Shown: positions 17,783-26,588 of the stretch, piece after piece | Layout of the letters: every line of letters starts with the position of its first letter | Position numbering within the stretch: position 1 is the first letter of the stretch | Assembly: GCF_001982635.1 (NCBI RefSeq) | Contig: NZ_MKFI01000009.1 | Span: 1-64,000, forward strand | DNA length: 64,000 nt | From: Bradyrhizobium mercantei | Lineage (GTDB): Bacteria; Pseudomonadota; Alphaproteobacteria; Rhizobiales; Xanthobacteraceae | Reading direction: 5' to 3' | The notes under the pieces: model-generated | Told to the model about the DNA's origin: nothing | The model's input: only the letters and a program-made list of their open reading frames with translations | Database searches by the model: none | Translations under genes and position numbers: made by a program

Positions 17783-19005
17783 GTCAGAACCTTCAGTTCG
17801 GGAACCGCAATGACAAAATTGCCGCCCCACCTTCTGATCTGCTCATGCTCCCTTATTACCTCGGCAGCGATGTTCCAGGGCAGGATGACCACCCAATCTG
17901 GCTTTCGCTTCGCGAGCTCTGCTGGGGGAAGGATCGGAATGTGACTGCCGGGCATGAACTTGTTCTGCTTCGAGGTTGCCGCATCGCAGATAAAGCTGAT
18001 CAGATCGTGCTTCAACCCGGCATAGTTCATCAATGTATTGCCTTTGGCAGCTGCGCCATACGCGGCGACCGACTTGCCGGCGTGCTTCTGCTCGATCAGG
18101 AAAGCCAAGAAATCGTTCTTTACCTTGTCCGCCCTTTGCTGGAATGCCAGGTACAAACCGGGGTCTAGCAACCCCAGCCTTTGTTCTTCTGCCAGCATGT
18201 CCGTGACCGCTGCCGTCGTTTTGCGTGCATCATCTTTGTTGCAGCCATAGATCCGTAAAGAGCCACCATGCGTCGGGAGCTGCTCAACGTCGAAGATGCG
18301 TAGACCGGCCTTTTCGAAGATATGAATAACCGCGGTCAGCGACAGATACGAGAAGTGCTCGTGATAGGCGGTGTCGAACTGGTTCTGCGTAATCATGTTC
18401 TTGAGATGCGGGAACTCCAGGTTCACCGTACCGTGCCGCTTAAGTAGAATACGCAGGCCCAATGTGAAGTCGTTGATATCAGGCACATGGGCGTAGACGT
18501 TGTTGCCGCAGATCAGATCTGCCTGTTGCCCGCCCGCCGCCAGCCTGGTAGCGGTGGCAGCGCCAAAGAATTCACGAAGCACCGGCACGCCAATCTGCTC
18601 GGCTGCATCGGCCGTGCTGGCAGTCGGCTCGATGCCCAGGCATGGTACGCCCATCGCTACAAAATTCTTGAGAAGATAGCCGTCATTAGAGGCGACCTCG
18701 ATGACAAAATTGTCTCGGGTCAGATGCAGCATCTCGGCGATCTGTTCGCAATAGGCCCTGGCATGTTTCAACCAGCCCTGCGACGTCGAGGAGAAGTATG
18801 CGTATTCGTTGGAGAACAGTTTGTCCGCGGCGGCGTGGTCTTCGGTTTGTACAAGCCAGCACGCGTGACAGACAAGGATCTTGAGCGGAAAGCTCGTCTC
18901 CGGTTCGTGGAGCTGCGCTTCCGAAAGGTAAGCGTTAGATGGCGGCGCGTGTCCCAAGTCAAGGACCAAATGTTGTAATGGCGTCTGGCAATTGCGGCAT
19001 TTCAT
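17779..19005 (-). CDS. Sugar C-methyltransferase (SAM-dependent, three-domain)
   Basis: A 408-residue protein with the architecture of TDP/CDP-sugar C-3 methyltransferases. An N-terminal zinc-binding Cys cluster begins MKCRNCQTPLQHLVLDLGHA, with CHACW near residue 60. A SAM-binding core is VIEVASNDGYLLKNFVAMGV near residue 100. NLEFPHLKNMITQNQFDTAY and YHEHFSYLS follow in the catalytic region. A C-terminal Rossmann-like domain reads VAAYGAAAKGNTLMNYAGL. The ATG at 19005 is chosen because it places the CxxC at the N-terminus as in the family; 31 further codons upstream look spurious. It adds a methyl branch to a keto-deoxysugar, matching the rfbF/rfbG relics nearby. It is translationally coupled to a truncated epimerase. 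Confidence 0.9.
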   Translation of the reverse strand: MKCRNCQTPLQHLVLDLGHAPPSNAYLSEAQLHEPETSFPLKILVCHACWLVQTEDHAAADKLFSNEYAYFSSTSQGWLKHARAYCEQIAEMLHLTRDNFVIEVASNDGYLLKNFVAMGVPCLGIEPTASTADAAEQIGVPVLREFFGAATATRLAAGGQQADLICGNNVYAHVPDINDFTLGLRILLKRHGTVNLEFPHLKNMITQNQFDTAYHEHFSYLSLTAVIHIFEKAGLRIFDVEQLPTHGGSLRIYGCNKDDARKTTAAVTDMLAEEQRLGLLDPGLYLAFQQRADKVKNDFLAFLIEQKHAGKSVAAYGAAAKGNTLMNYAGLKHDLISFICDAATSKQNKFMPGSHIPILPPAELAKRKPDWVVILPWNIAAEVIREHEQIRRWGGNFVIAVPELKVLT

Positions 19006-19102
19006 AGGCCTCGTCCCTTGAAGTCGGCATAAGAGGCGGATGCGTCGGATCGCGTGCGGACAAGTCGGTGATGGCAAAGGCCATGCTACGTCAGCCATCG
19101 GA

Positions 19103-19876
19103 TCATCGAAGCGAATAGCTCCTCATTGGGCGGCGAATAGCATGTGGTGCAGCAGCGACGTTCGTCGATGACATGGAACATAACGATGACGGCAATTGCG
19201 GCAGGGGGCGGTTTGGCCTTGAATCGACACCAGCCGCCGATGCCCGCCAGGATCCACTCCAAGAGGGGGGCGAACGCGCCCCGGCCGCCCGGCCAGCCGC
19301 AAACTGATCATCACCATCGGGATCAATTGAAAGCAGAAGGGTGAGTGCGTTGTAGCCGGGGATGAGCATCTCGGCTACGAAGGCCGTATAACGTAGGTTG
19401 GAGATGCCTGCCGATAGCGCCGCTGCGTGCGGCCAGTCCGCCATCCAGAGATGTCGGATCATAAGGAACCTGCAAATCCAGCCCAGGGCCATGGTGAGCG
19501 TGACGTTCGCCATGCGAAGCGCCACGATGTCGCTGCCGTCCCCCTGATATGGCCTGTGATAGACGAAGCCGAAAAGGAGCGGCGGAACATTGATGGAGCA
19601 GGGGGATGGGGGCGCGACTGAGTTAGGGTATGAACCTTCGTCGCCGGAACTGAGATCGCGTGGCAGCCAAGCGAAGCGGGTTGCTGTGATTACGGCGGAC
19701 CGACCCAGTGACGTCCGATCCGGCGAGACTGGCGTTCCGTTGGCAAAGTGGTCGTCTCTTGCCATAGGTCCCTTCTTGTCAGCCTTGTCGATGAGACCAA
19801 TTCCTATGAGCCTCGATGTTCCCTCTAACCAGCCTGAGCTCGGCAATCTCCTCCCAAAATTAGTAGGGTCGATCAT
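19103..19876 (-). pseudogene. Broken hydrophobic ORF, unknown
   Basis: A 257-codon frame with a plausible membrane-protein stretch (MANVTLTMALGWICRFLMIR, HLWMADWPHAAALSAGISN, FVAEMLIPGYNALTLLLSI). It becomes Arg/Ser/Pro-rich after about codon 170, as if shifted out of frame. No family motif is recognised. It precedes the C-methyltransferase in the same direction, so it may have been a glycosyltransferase or transporter of the sugar cluster, but this is conjecture. Confidence 0.3.
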
Positions 19877-19923
19877 TGGCTTGCAGCGAGATCGAAGTTT
19901 AACCCTCAGGTATGCACCTCTGA

Positions 19924-20350
19924 TCAGGCTAGGCGGGCGCGTTGCGCGGAAGTGGTTTGCAGCAAGATCGGCGACAGATTGCCGACCGTCCCGCGGGAGC
20001 GCTCTTCGTTGCAGTATCTGCGCCGATCCTCCACTTTATCCGCGCGGCTAAGGAGCCAATGGATGGTCAGGCATTCGATCGGCAAGCGACCGTTGAAGGC
20101 TTCGATGACCACACGGTCGGTCGGCTTACCAGGCCGCAACAACTCCGGCATGAGGCCGCGCTGATCGCCCCACAGGTTAAGATCGTGCGGTCAAATAACT
20201 CGCTGCCTTGATCGACCGTATGGTCGCCGGGAAGCTCCCCCTCCCTGCGGGACCTTTCCAGCAGCTCCACGACGTCGGCGCCGCGGAAGGTGAACCCTGG
20301 CTTCGGCGACGCAAAAGACCGGTTCCATTCTGAAAGACTACACGACATGC
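19924..20350 (-). pseudogene. IS3-family transposase (orfB) C-terminal remnant
   Basis: The minus strand carries LRPGKPTDRVVIEAFNGRLP, then IECLTIHWLL and RRRYCNEERSRGTVGNLSP, which is the end of an IS3 DDE integrase with its second Asp-Glu region. Upstream in another frame is DHTVDQGSELFDRTILT, corresponding to the conserved 'D-N-G-S-E-F' segment. A frameshift separates the two, and no orfA is visible. Confidence 0.8.
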
Positions 20351-20445
20351 CTCAGCAGTCAGTTCGCTGAGGGCCGTCTGATTGTTAGGACGTGACCGGG
20401 ACGTCTGTCCCCGCTTCTATCCCGGCATACAAAATGCTGCGCTCC

Positions 20446-20473
20446 GGTCAACTACCCGCGCTGGTAATTGATT
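20446..20473 (+). promoter_or_regulatory. PepM-type leader dyad, copy A
   Basis: GGTCAAC-N14-ATTGATT, matching the dyads before the PEP mutase genes at 54932, 58293 and before the remnant at 51568. The similarity continues for about 20 bp beyond the dyad (GGATGACGGAAGCGTGTCA). It sits 67 bp before the ATG at 20540. Confidence 0.65.
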
Positions 20474-20539
20474 TGGATGACGGAAGCGTGTCACCTATCG
20501 ATGATGAACGTCGGCCGGTCAAACGCAAAGGAAACCGTC

Positions 20540-20650
20540 ATGCGGGACCAATCACAATCTGTCCTCGCCATGCTCGCCGACGTCTTTGAACCCTTGACGT
20601 GCGACGAGCTTGCCGTGCGGAGGCGCGCTATCTTCACCTTCCTGAGTTAG
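20540..20650 (+). pseudogene. Possible PEP-mutase gene head, stub
   Basis: The ATG at 20540 follows AAAGGA at the same distance from the leader dyad as in the intact PEP mutase genes. It begins MRDQSQSVLAMLA (compare MQDQLQQSALANG of the gene at 58221) and stops after 36 codons at …IFTFLS, where intact copies read …LTFLMEAHDG. I read it as a truncated duplicate; the residue match alone is weak and the leader carries the argument. Confidence 0.4.
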
Positions 20651-21270
20651 GGCAATAACGCCTCATTCACGCTGCAACACTCTCATTCTCGACAGCCACC
20701 ATCATGCAACCGGCTACCCTACATCAGTTGTCACCGCGCTTTTCAGCGCAACACGGGTTTTCTCTAATTGGACGCACCGTCGACTGGCGCGTCAGATCTT
20801 ACGCAGCCGGGTCTAAACATCGTCGCAGCATCTCAGCGCGATCGACTTGTCCGTTACGAGATCATTCCGTTCTCGGAGAAACGCCGATGATTCGTCTTTC
20901 TTGAGATTTGAGGTCCGCTCTTCAAGAAGCCTGCAGACCTCACGCCGCAACAGCAATCACAGGACCTTTTAAATCGACGGAGAGCGAACTCCGAAGAGCC
21001 CAAGCAGGGCTCGAGCTGGATCAACGGCGGCGCCGAGTTTCTTCTGTCAGTCTCTCGTGAACGACCTTCGCGATCGAGCCGACTTCGTGCTGGAGAAAGA
21101 GCCCTTCACCGACCTTGCCTGGACCGGCGGCTTGCTCGTATGGCGTCAAATCGGCTTCTGAGTTTGCATGGATACGCGGCATAACAAGGATTGCTCGAAG
21201 AGATTTTGGCGTTGGGTCGAGCCTCTTGAGTTCACGCCAGCAATGCCCACCCCCTCGTTCGGAACGCTTC
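20651..21270. other. No supportable gene
   Basis: About 620 bp before the GTG of the next gene. The frames here lack motifs. The extension of the downstream ORF back to 21115 looks noncoding. Confidence 0.45.
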
Positions 21271-22356
21271 GTGACAATCAGCCGCATCATCAGAGAAGAT
21301 ATCGAGTATATCCATGCGGCCTTGCCGCGAGGAGGCTTCGCAGGGGCCACGGTCTTGGTCACAGGCTGCGCAGGCTTCCTTGGATATTACTTCCTCCAGT
21401 ACCTCACGCGAAAAGTGTGCGAACTCGACCTGAAGCGGATCATCGCGCTCGACAGCTTTCTGCTGCATCGGCCGCAGTGGCTGATTGACCTGAGTGCGGA
21501 GTTTCCGAAGGTGCTCGAGACACGAGCGTTCAACATCGCCACGGGTGACCTTCGAACGATCGACGGCATTGGCGCAGCTGACTACGTCATCCATATGGCC
21601 TCGATCGCTTCGCCGACGTTCTATCGGCAGTATCCGGTCGAGACCATCGACGCGAACATCTGGGGACTACGGCGGCTGCTCGAATCCTATCGGGGTTCGG
21701 ATCGTCTCAGGGGGCTGTTGTTCTTTTCGAGCAGCGAAATCTATGGCAATCCAGCTGAGGCCGCGATCCCGACTGACGAGGAATACCGGGGCAATGTCGC
21801 GTGCCTGGGCCCGCGGGCCTGCTACGACGAATCGAAGCGTTTCGGCGAGACAATGTGCTACGTCTTCGCCAAGACGTATGGCATGCCCATTACTGTCGCG
21901 CGCCCCTTCAACAACTATGGGCCTGGCATGCGCATCGACGATCGTCGGCTGCCGGCCGATTTCGCGCGATGCGTGATCAATCGACGCGATATTGTCATTC
22001 TTTCCGATGGTAGCCCGACCCGCACGTTTTGCTACATCTCCGATGCGATCACGGGTTATCTCCTTTGCCTTCTGCATGGGAAGTACGATTACTTCAACAT
22101 CGGGATCGATAGGCCGGAGATCTCAGTCCACGGCCTTGCCGAGATGTATCAGCAGGCGTCGCTCGAGCTTTTCGGACGCCGCGGCGCGGTTGTCTTCGAG
22201 AGGAGTTCCGACGCAGAGTATCTTGTCGACAATCCAAGCCGGCGGCGCCCCGCGATCAAAAAGGCGCGGGACATTCTCGGGTACTCTCCCAAGATTCTCG
22301 TAAATGAGGGCGTGCGGCGGTACCTGTCCTTTCTACACGACGAGTTGAGGAGGTGA
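21271..22356 (+). CDS. NAD-dependent epimerase, UDP-glucuronate decarboxylase-like
   Basis: A 361-residue extended SDR. GTG 21271 is chosen because the family starts shortly before this point (…ISRIIREDIEYIHAAL); the ORF could extend to 21115. The Rossmann motif is VLVTGCAGFLGYYFLQYL, FFSSSEIYGNP carries the catalytic Ser, and the YDESKR motif (YxxxK) is near residue 190. ARPFNNYGPGMRIDDRRLPA and RTFCYISDAITGY follow. RPFNxYGPGM and a YDExKR active site are typical of UDP-xylose synthases/dTDP-glucose dehydratases. Its stop overlaps the start of a UDP-glucose dehydrogenase gene (TGATG), so the pair would turn UDP-glucose into UDP-glucuronate and then a UDP-pentose. Substrate assignment is inference from this pairing. 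Confidence 0.85.
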   Translation: MTISRIIREDIEYIHAALPRGGFAGATVLVTGCAGFLGYYFLQYLTRKVCELDLKRIIALDSFLLHRPQWLIDLSAEFPKVLETRAFNIATGDLRTIDGIGAADYVIHMASIASPTFYRQYPVETIDANIWGLRRLLESYRGSDRLRGLLFFSSSEIYGNPAEAAIPTDEEYRGNVACLGPRACYDESKRFGETMCYVFAKTYGMPITVARPFNNYGPGMRIDDRRLPADFARCVINRRDIVILSDGSPTRTFCYISDAITGYLLCLLHGKYDYFNIGIDRPEISVHGLAEMYQQASLELFGRRGAVVFERSSDAEYLVDNPSRRRPAIKKARDILGYSPKILVNEGVRRYLSFLHDELRR

Positions 22357-23699
22357 TGCGCATTGCAATTGTCGGCTCCGGCTATGTGGGCCTCGTTTCG
22401 GGCGTGTGCCTCGCGGCGAAGGGACACGACGTGACGTGCGTCGATCTGCGGAACGATGTCGTCGCACAGCTTAACGTCGGCGTGCCGCATATCCATGAGC
22501 GTGGCCTCCCTGAACTGCTCAAGTCAGTGCTTGCATCGCGCCGCTTTAGGGCGACCACGGACCTGCACGCCTCGATTGAGATAGCGGAAATCGCCTTGAT
22601 CGCCGTCGGGACGCCGTCCGAGAACGGCGCGATCGACCTTAGCGCCGTCCGGCAATGCGCTCGCCAGATTGGCGCTTATCTCGCGACCATTCCTCATCAT
22701 TTGTCGGTCGTCGTGAAGAGCACCGTCATCCCGGGGACAACGGACACGATGGTGCGCAAAGAGCTCGAGCGCTCGTCCGGGAAGAAGCTCGGGGCCTTCG
22801 GCCTCGGCATGAATCCGGAGTTTCTTCGCGAAGGAGAGGCGATCGAGGACTTCATGGAGCCCGATCGCATCGTGATCGGTCAGGAGGACGAGAGGACGCT
22901 GGAGCGGCTCGAGGAACTCTACGCTCCGTGGAATTGCGATAAAGTGCGGGTGAACAGCCGCACGGCCGAAATGATTAAATATGCCAACAACGCAATTCTG
23001 GCCACCCAGATATCCATCGTCAACGAACTCGCAAATCTCTGCGTTGCGGTAGGCGGCGTCGACGCCCTCGACGTCATGCGCGGCGTCCATCTCGACAAAC
23101 GCTGGTCGCCGATCACTCCCTCGGGCCGGCTCGCCCCACAGATCCTGACTTATCTCGTTCCGGGCTGTGGGTTCGGCGGGTCATGCTTTCCAAAAGACGT
23201 AGAGGCGCTGCGCACCCATGGCGAGAGCCTTGGCCTCCCGATGAACATGCTCAATGCCGTTCTTGACGTGAACGCCGCGCAGCCGGGCCAGATCGTCTCT
23301 ACTCTCGAACGGAAGTGCGGGCCTTTGTTCGGCCGACGAATCCTGGTTCTCGGCCTCTCCTTTAAGCCGGACACGGACGACGTCCGCGAGTCCGCCTCGA
23401 TCAAGATCGTTCGTGATCTTCTGCGCGTCGAAGCGGACGTCAAGTGCTACGACCCGCTCGCGACGGATAACTTCAAGCTCGCCATCGGAATCGCTGCGAA
23501 CCGCATACGGTTCTCGTCTGACTGGCGGCGCGAGGTCGAGTGGGCCGAGATCGTCATCATCGCGACGCGGACGCAGGAATACGGCGAACTCGCCTCGTTG
23601 TGCGTCGCCGGCAAGACGGTGTTTGACGCGCGTCGACTGATCAGCCCAGCCGCTGTGCCCACGGCGGATTACGTGACCATTGGGCGCCGCCTGAATTGA
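22356..23699 (+). CDS. ugd: UDP-glucose/GDP-mannose dehydrogenase family (UDP-glucose 6-dehydrogenase)
   Basis: A 447-residue cytosolic enzyme that oxidises C6 of a nucleotide sugar twice with NAD. The N-terminal Rossmann fold is MRIAIVGSGYVGLVSGVCLA. NPEFLREGEAIEDFMEPDRI near residue 155 and the catalytic Cys in GCGFGGSCFPKDVEAL near residue 268 are diagnostic. The C-terminal UDP-binding domain carries LGLSFKPDTDDVRESASIKI. The ATG at 22356 sits 5 bp after AGGAGG and overlaps the upstream stop. It supplies UDP-glucuronate (by family) to the upstream decarboxylase-like enzyme. It appears intact and is the best-preserved part of the sugar cluster. Confidence 0.92.
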   Translation: MRIAIVGSGYVGLVSGVCLAAKGHDVTCVDLRNDVVAQLNVGVPHIHERGLPELLKSVLASRRFRATTDLHASIEIAEIALIAVGTPSENGAIDLSAVRQCARQIGAYLATIPHHLSVVVKSTVIPGTTDTMVRKELERSSGKKLGAFGLGMNPEFLREGEAIEDFMEPDRIVIGQEDERTLERLEELYAPWNCDKVRVNSRTAEMIKYANNAILATQISIVNELANLCVAVGGVDALDVMRGVHLDKRWSPITPSGRLAPQILTYLVPGCGFGGSCFPKDVEALRTHGESLGLPMNMLNAVLDVNAAQPGQIVSTLERKCGPLFGRRILVLGLSFKPDTDDVRESASIKIVRDLLRVEADVKCYDPLATDNFKLAIGIAANRIRFSSDWRREVEWAEIVIIATRTQEYGELASLCVAGKTVFDARRLISPAAVPTADYVTIGRRLN

Positions 23700-24266
23700 A
23701 TCAGGCGTGATCTACGAGCCTACCCCATATCGGGAGCCTTCCTCGTCAGCCGTCGAGCCTCGCAGCGTCGATCGCGGCTTTCTTGCCCGCGTCTTCTGCG
23801 CCGAAAGGTCTGGCGCGTGCCCGCGGCTTGGCGACAGGATTCCGACAGATCAACACCTCAGTGTCTACGCATGCGGGCACGCTCGGATGCCTGCACAATC
23901 AGATTGTGCAGACAGGTAAGAGCAGTTGACGAGGTGCACTCGTGGATCAGGGAGTCTCCAGCCAGCGCCCCGCGGAGGTCGTGGGTGTGCTTGAGAATGG
24001 CCAAGCCGGCCATCAGTCGTGGCAGCACCAGCCGGCTCTCCGTCTCCTCGTAAACCGCCCCAAGTTTGTCTTGCCCATGTCGGTATGGAGATCGTCACGA
24101 CCATTCCAACCACATCGATGCGCCCCTGCGTCAGCCCATCTCGAATCCACGTCGGCCGCGGGAAGACGAAGCGCGACCGCTGGAATCACTTAGAGCAGCT
24201 TTCAAAGGTTACGGAAGAGACCAGAAAAAACGGATTGGGGTAAGGCGAGTATTGGGCTGTGCCTAC
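23700..24266. other. Intergenic DNA with one perfect palindrome
   Basis: No supportable gene. At 23891-23911 there is a perfect dyad (CTGCACAATC, one base, GATTGTGCAG). The final ~70 bp align with the sequence after the first HTH gene. Confidence 0.5.
23891..23911. promoter_or_regulatory. Perfect 21-bp palindrome
   Basis: Two 10-bp arms, CTGCACAATC and GATTGTGCAG, around a single A. It lies 190 bp after the ugd stop and about 360 bp before the second HTH gene's stop. It may be an operator for a dimeric regulator. Its GTGCAG/CTGCAC words recall LuxR/TraR boxes, but the half-sites are in the opposite arrangement. Confidence 0.4.
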
Positions 24267-24491
24267 CTAGCGGCCGCTCTTTGCGGGCCGTTTGAGGAAC
24301 TCAGCAGGCTCAACCTCGAGCTTCTCGGCAAGTTGACCTATGATTTTGATACTGACGTAGTACTCGCCCTTTTCGAGCAGGCTTAAATAGCCCCGGCTTA
24401 TCTTGGCCTCGAAGGCAAGCTCGTCTTGGGACCATCCTTTCGCATTGCGCAGACGGCGCAAGTTGGTGGCGAATATCTCCCGCAAGTCCAT
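24267..24491 (-). CDS. XRE/C-protein-like HTH regulator, QseC-like (copy 2)
   Basis: 74 residues, MDLREIFATNLRRLRNAKGW, with the same helix-turn-helix (SQDELAFEAKISRGYLSLLE) as copy 1 and differences mostly in the C-terminal third (QLAEKLEVEPAEFLKRPAKS). It is a small soluble DNA-binding switch protein by family. It is divergent from the intact QseM-like gene at 25283, although about 790 bp of spacer separates them, more than expected for a simple shared control region. Autoregulation through the repeated CTCGATATACT sites at 24509-24543 is likely. Confidence 0.8.
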   Translation of the reverse strand: MDLREIFATNLRRLRNAKGWSQDELAFEAKISRGYLSLLEKGEYYVSIKIIGQLAEKLEVEPAEFLKRPAKSGR

Positions 24492-24508
24492 GCGGGAAAG
24501 GATGCCGC

Positions 24509-24543
24509 TTGCTCGATATACTGCACCTCGATATACTTGACAA
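24509..24543. promoter_or_regulatory. Overlapping divergent promoters/operators of HTH gene (copy 2)
   Basis: Plus strand: TTGCTC (24509-24514), 17 bp, TATACT (24532-24537). Minus strand: TTGTCA (24543-24538), 17 bp, TATATC (24520-24515). Two direct repeats, CTCGATATACTGCAC and CTCGATATACTTGAC, cover both, so one bound protein would affect both directions. The layout is conserved with copy 1. Confidence 0.65.
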
Positions 24544-25282
24544 AATGACGCCTCACGCTCGTTGTGAACCGGAACTGCGTCGCTCTGTTGCGCGCGCGTA
24601 AGATCATCCGGACCCCACCACTGAACCGTCGCTGATCCTCGTTCGGATAGTTTAGTGCTGTTGCCCCGTGGCGCGCGGCATCTGGTGACCTGCCGGCGAC
24701 TTCATCGATCCGGAAGCCGCCGACGCCGACCGAAAAGAGGTTGATCGGACCGTGCTGCATATCGATCCAGATCTCGGCCAGTGCGCGCACGCGAACCGTT
24801 CCTCATCCATTTGGCGGCAGCAAAATGCATGGCTAACCGGGCCGCGGCTTTCTTCAGGGCGGCGCGACCAAACAGCAAATTTTCTCACGTGGAGTTCGAA
24901 ATCGAGAACAATGTTCTCGCCAGCCGACCAAACCGAGCAGCCATCATCGGCCAGCGAGTGGAGGCAACAGGTGCGTCAGCCAAACCACACGCGTCGATTT
25001 CTACTTGGGCAACGAGCGAGCAAGGGCTTGCAGGACGCAAATCTGCTCATCGCGCTCCAAGCGATATGGACACGTCAAATCAACACCGGCGAAGGTCGGG
25101 CGAGCGAAATCGAGACAAGCGACGGAAGAGGCCCAGATATCCGATGGCCGCCTCCAATTGATGTTTCTGCGGGGGAACATTTTGTAGACTGCGGCAATCA
25201 ATCCGGTACCAAGATGCCGTGAAGCGGGCTACCGTCGCTCAGATTTCTTTAGAGCTTTTCAGTTTGCTAGGAGTTCCAGGCA
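24544..25282. other. Long spacer between HTH and QseM-like genes (copy 2)
   Basis: About 740 bp with fragments similar to the copy 1 spacer (for example SKSRTMFSPA against SKSRTKFSQA on the plus strand). No intact gene. It may be a leader or the ruin of a gene present before duplication. Confidence 0.4.
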
Positions 25283-25558
25283 GTGTCGGCCGATCATAAG
25301 ATCGCAGATGTGGCGCCCAGCGCGCCTGAGCTTACGCCATACGATGAGCAGCACGTCGTTACCTACCTGCGCCTTCTCGATGCACAGGCAGATAATGCAG
25401 ATTGGCGCGAAGTCGCGCGCGTTGTGCTCGGTGTTGATCCGGTCCTTGAGCCGGATCGCGCGCGCCGCGCTTTCGACACTCATTTGGCTCGCGCCAAATG
25501 GATGGCGCGTCACGGCCATCGTCATCTCCTGCGACGCGGTTGGCCGAAGAGTGAATAG
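25283..25558 (+). CDS. QseM-like DUF2285 antiactivator (copy 2, intact)
   Basis: A 91-residue protein with a GTG start preceded by TAGGAG at an 8-base spacing. The family words are PELTPYDEQHVVTYLRLLDA, ADNADWREVARVVLGVDP, EPDRARRAFDTHLARAKWMA and RHGHRHLLRRGWP. In the Mesorhizobium R7A ICE the small DUF2285 protein QseM binds and inhibits the quorum-sensing activator TraR and the excision activator FseA. Here it lies 167 bp upstream of an FseA-like gene whose C-terminal half is also DUF2285-like, consistent with protein-protein antagonism. Copy 1 carries a 2-base deletion, so this is the only intact antiactivator in the window. Confidence 0.8.
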   Translation: MSADHKIADVAPSAPELTPYDEQHVVTYLRLLDAQADNADWREVARVVLGVDPVLEPDRARRAFDTHLARAKWMARHGHRHLLRRGWPKSE

Positions 25559-25725
25559 GCGACGCACTTGAAGCGGACGTGATTTCTATCGAGCTCTGAT
25601 CGCAAAAATTGATTGTTCCATCGACGGATCAGATCAATATTGAACAATTGCATTAGCACAACCAGAAATCGTCACAATCGTGGGGCTGCAATTTCGTCGC
25701 ATGAACGTGCGGGGAAGAAAGTACG

Positions 25726-26506
25726 ATGGCAGCCGCTGACTGGAGATCAAAGCAAGCATATCCTGACGCCAAGACGGTAGAAGCGGAGGACATTGCTTGG
25801 GAATGTCTACGTCGCGACCTCGAGTATGAAAGAGATTATGAGGTCCTGACCAGCAGCGAACGATCCGACGCGACGACGGACCGCTTCCGAAGGAAGTGGG
25901 GGCTTTCGTTTCGCCCCAGATCCGCGAACGGCGTTCGACAAACAGGCCATTTTCTGGGCGCCCGAGGCGCTGTCGACCGTGCTGTCTGTCCGCCCGGCTG
26001 TCGGTTTGAGGTCGTCCAAACGGTACGACCTGGATCTCGGCAAACTAGCGGGCAGCGAGCTTCGTCGGGCGCCAGATGGATGGCATGCCATCGTGCCGCT
26101 CGGAGGCGCGAAGCACCGCCTTTGGCTGAGAGAACTGCCATCGAAACGCTCAGTGATTGTCGTCGATCTGCCGCTCGACCGCGATTTCGACATTCGTTCG
26201 CAGGCGGCACTGCGCTTTTGGCGAGCGCTCGAACAGCGCCCCCTCGGCCCGTCCCCACGTGCTCTGCCGATCCAGACCCGGCATCGGCTCATCCTGGCCC
26301 TGCGTGCCGCAGATGGATGGGTGGAAGGAAACAGCTATCGCAAAATCGCGCAAGGCCTTTTTGGCGCGCTTCGCATTCCTGATCGGGGCTGGAAAACAAG
26401 TGATCTGCGCAGCCGGATCATTCGGCTAGTCAAGATGGGGGTACGTCTTATCCGAGGTGGTTATCGCGCCTTGCTCCGCCACAAAAGGAAGGACGACACC
26501 TCCTGA
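25726..26506 (+). CDS. FseA-like excision activator expressed through +1 frameshift (copy 2)
   Basis: Frame 0 starts MAAADWRSKQAYPDAKTVEA and encodes the DUF6499-like half to codon 62 (…RRKWGLSF). The +1 frame continues APDPRTAFDKQAIFWAPEAL and then the DUF2285-like half to 26506 (LRRAPDGWHAIVPLGG, LWLRELPSKRSVIVVDLPLD, ILALRAADGWVEGNSYRKIA). The slip codon is at the same codon number as in copy 1. Unlike copy 1, frame 0 has no stop right after the site; without a shift a nonsense tail to 26382 would be made. The fused protein would be about 260 residues. By analogy it activates the excisionase and transfer genes of the ICE; those targets are not in this window. Confidence 0.82.
25903..25921 (+). 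promoter_or_regulatory. Programmed +1 frameshift site (copy 2)
   Basis: Frame 0 reads TCG TTT CGC CCC AGA. tRNA-Phe on TTT (25909-25911) can slip onto TTC (25910-25912), which the same tRNA decodes, and continue GCC CCA GAT CCG. The Phe slip codon is kept although the third +1 base differs from copy 1. Confidence 0.68.
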
Positions 26507-26588
26507 ACTTTTCGCTGCCCGGCATCGCGTCGACCTGCGGCATTGAGACTACTCACTGCGTCGGCGCCGGGTCGAGTAAGGATGTCAG

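Larger units (their letters stand above)
24267..26506. repeat. ICE control module, copy 2 (diverged duplicate of 11122-13271)
   Basis: Same gene order, orientation and coding lengths as copy 1, about 13.2 kb away. This copy keeps an intact QseM-like frame and ends in a good terminator, so it is probably the functional one. Confidence 0.8.
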
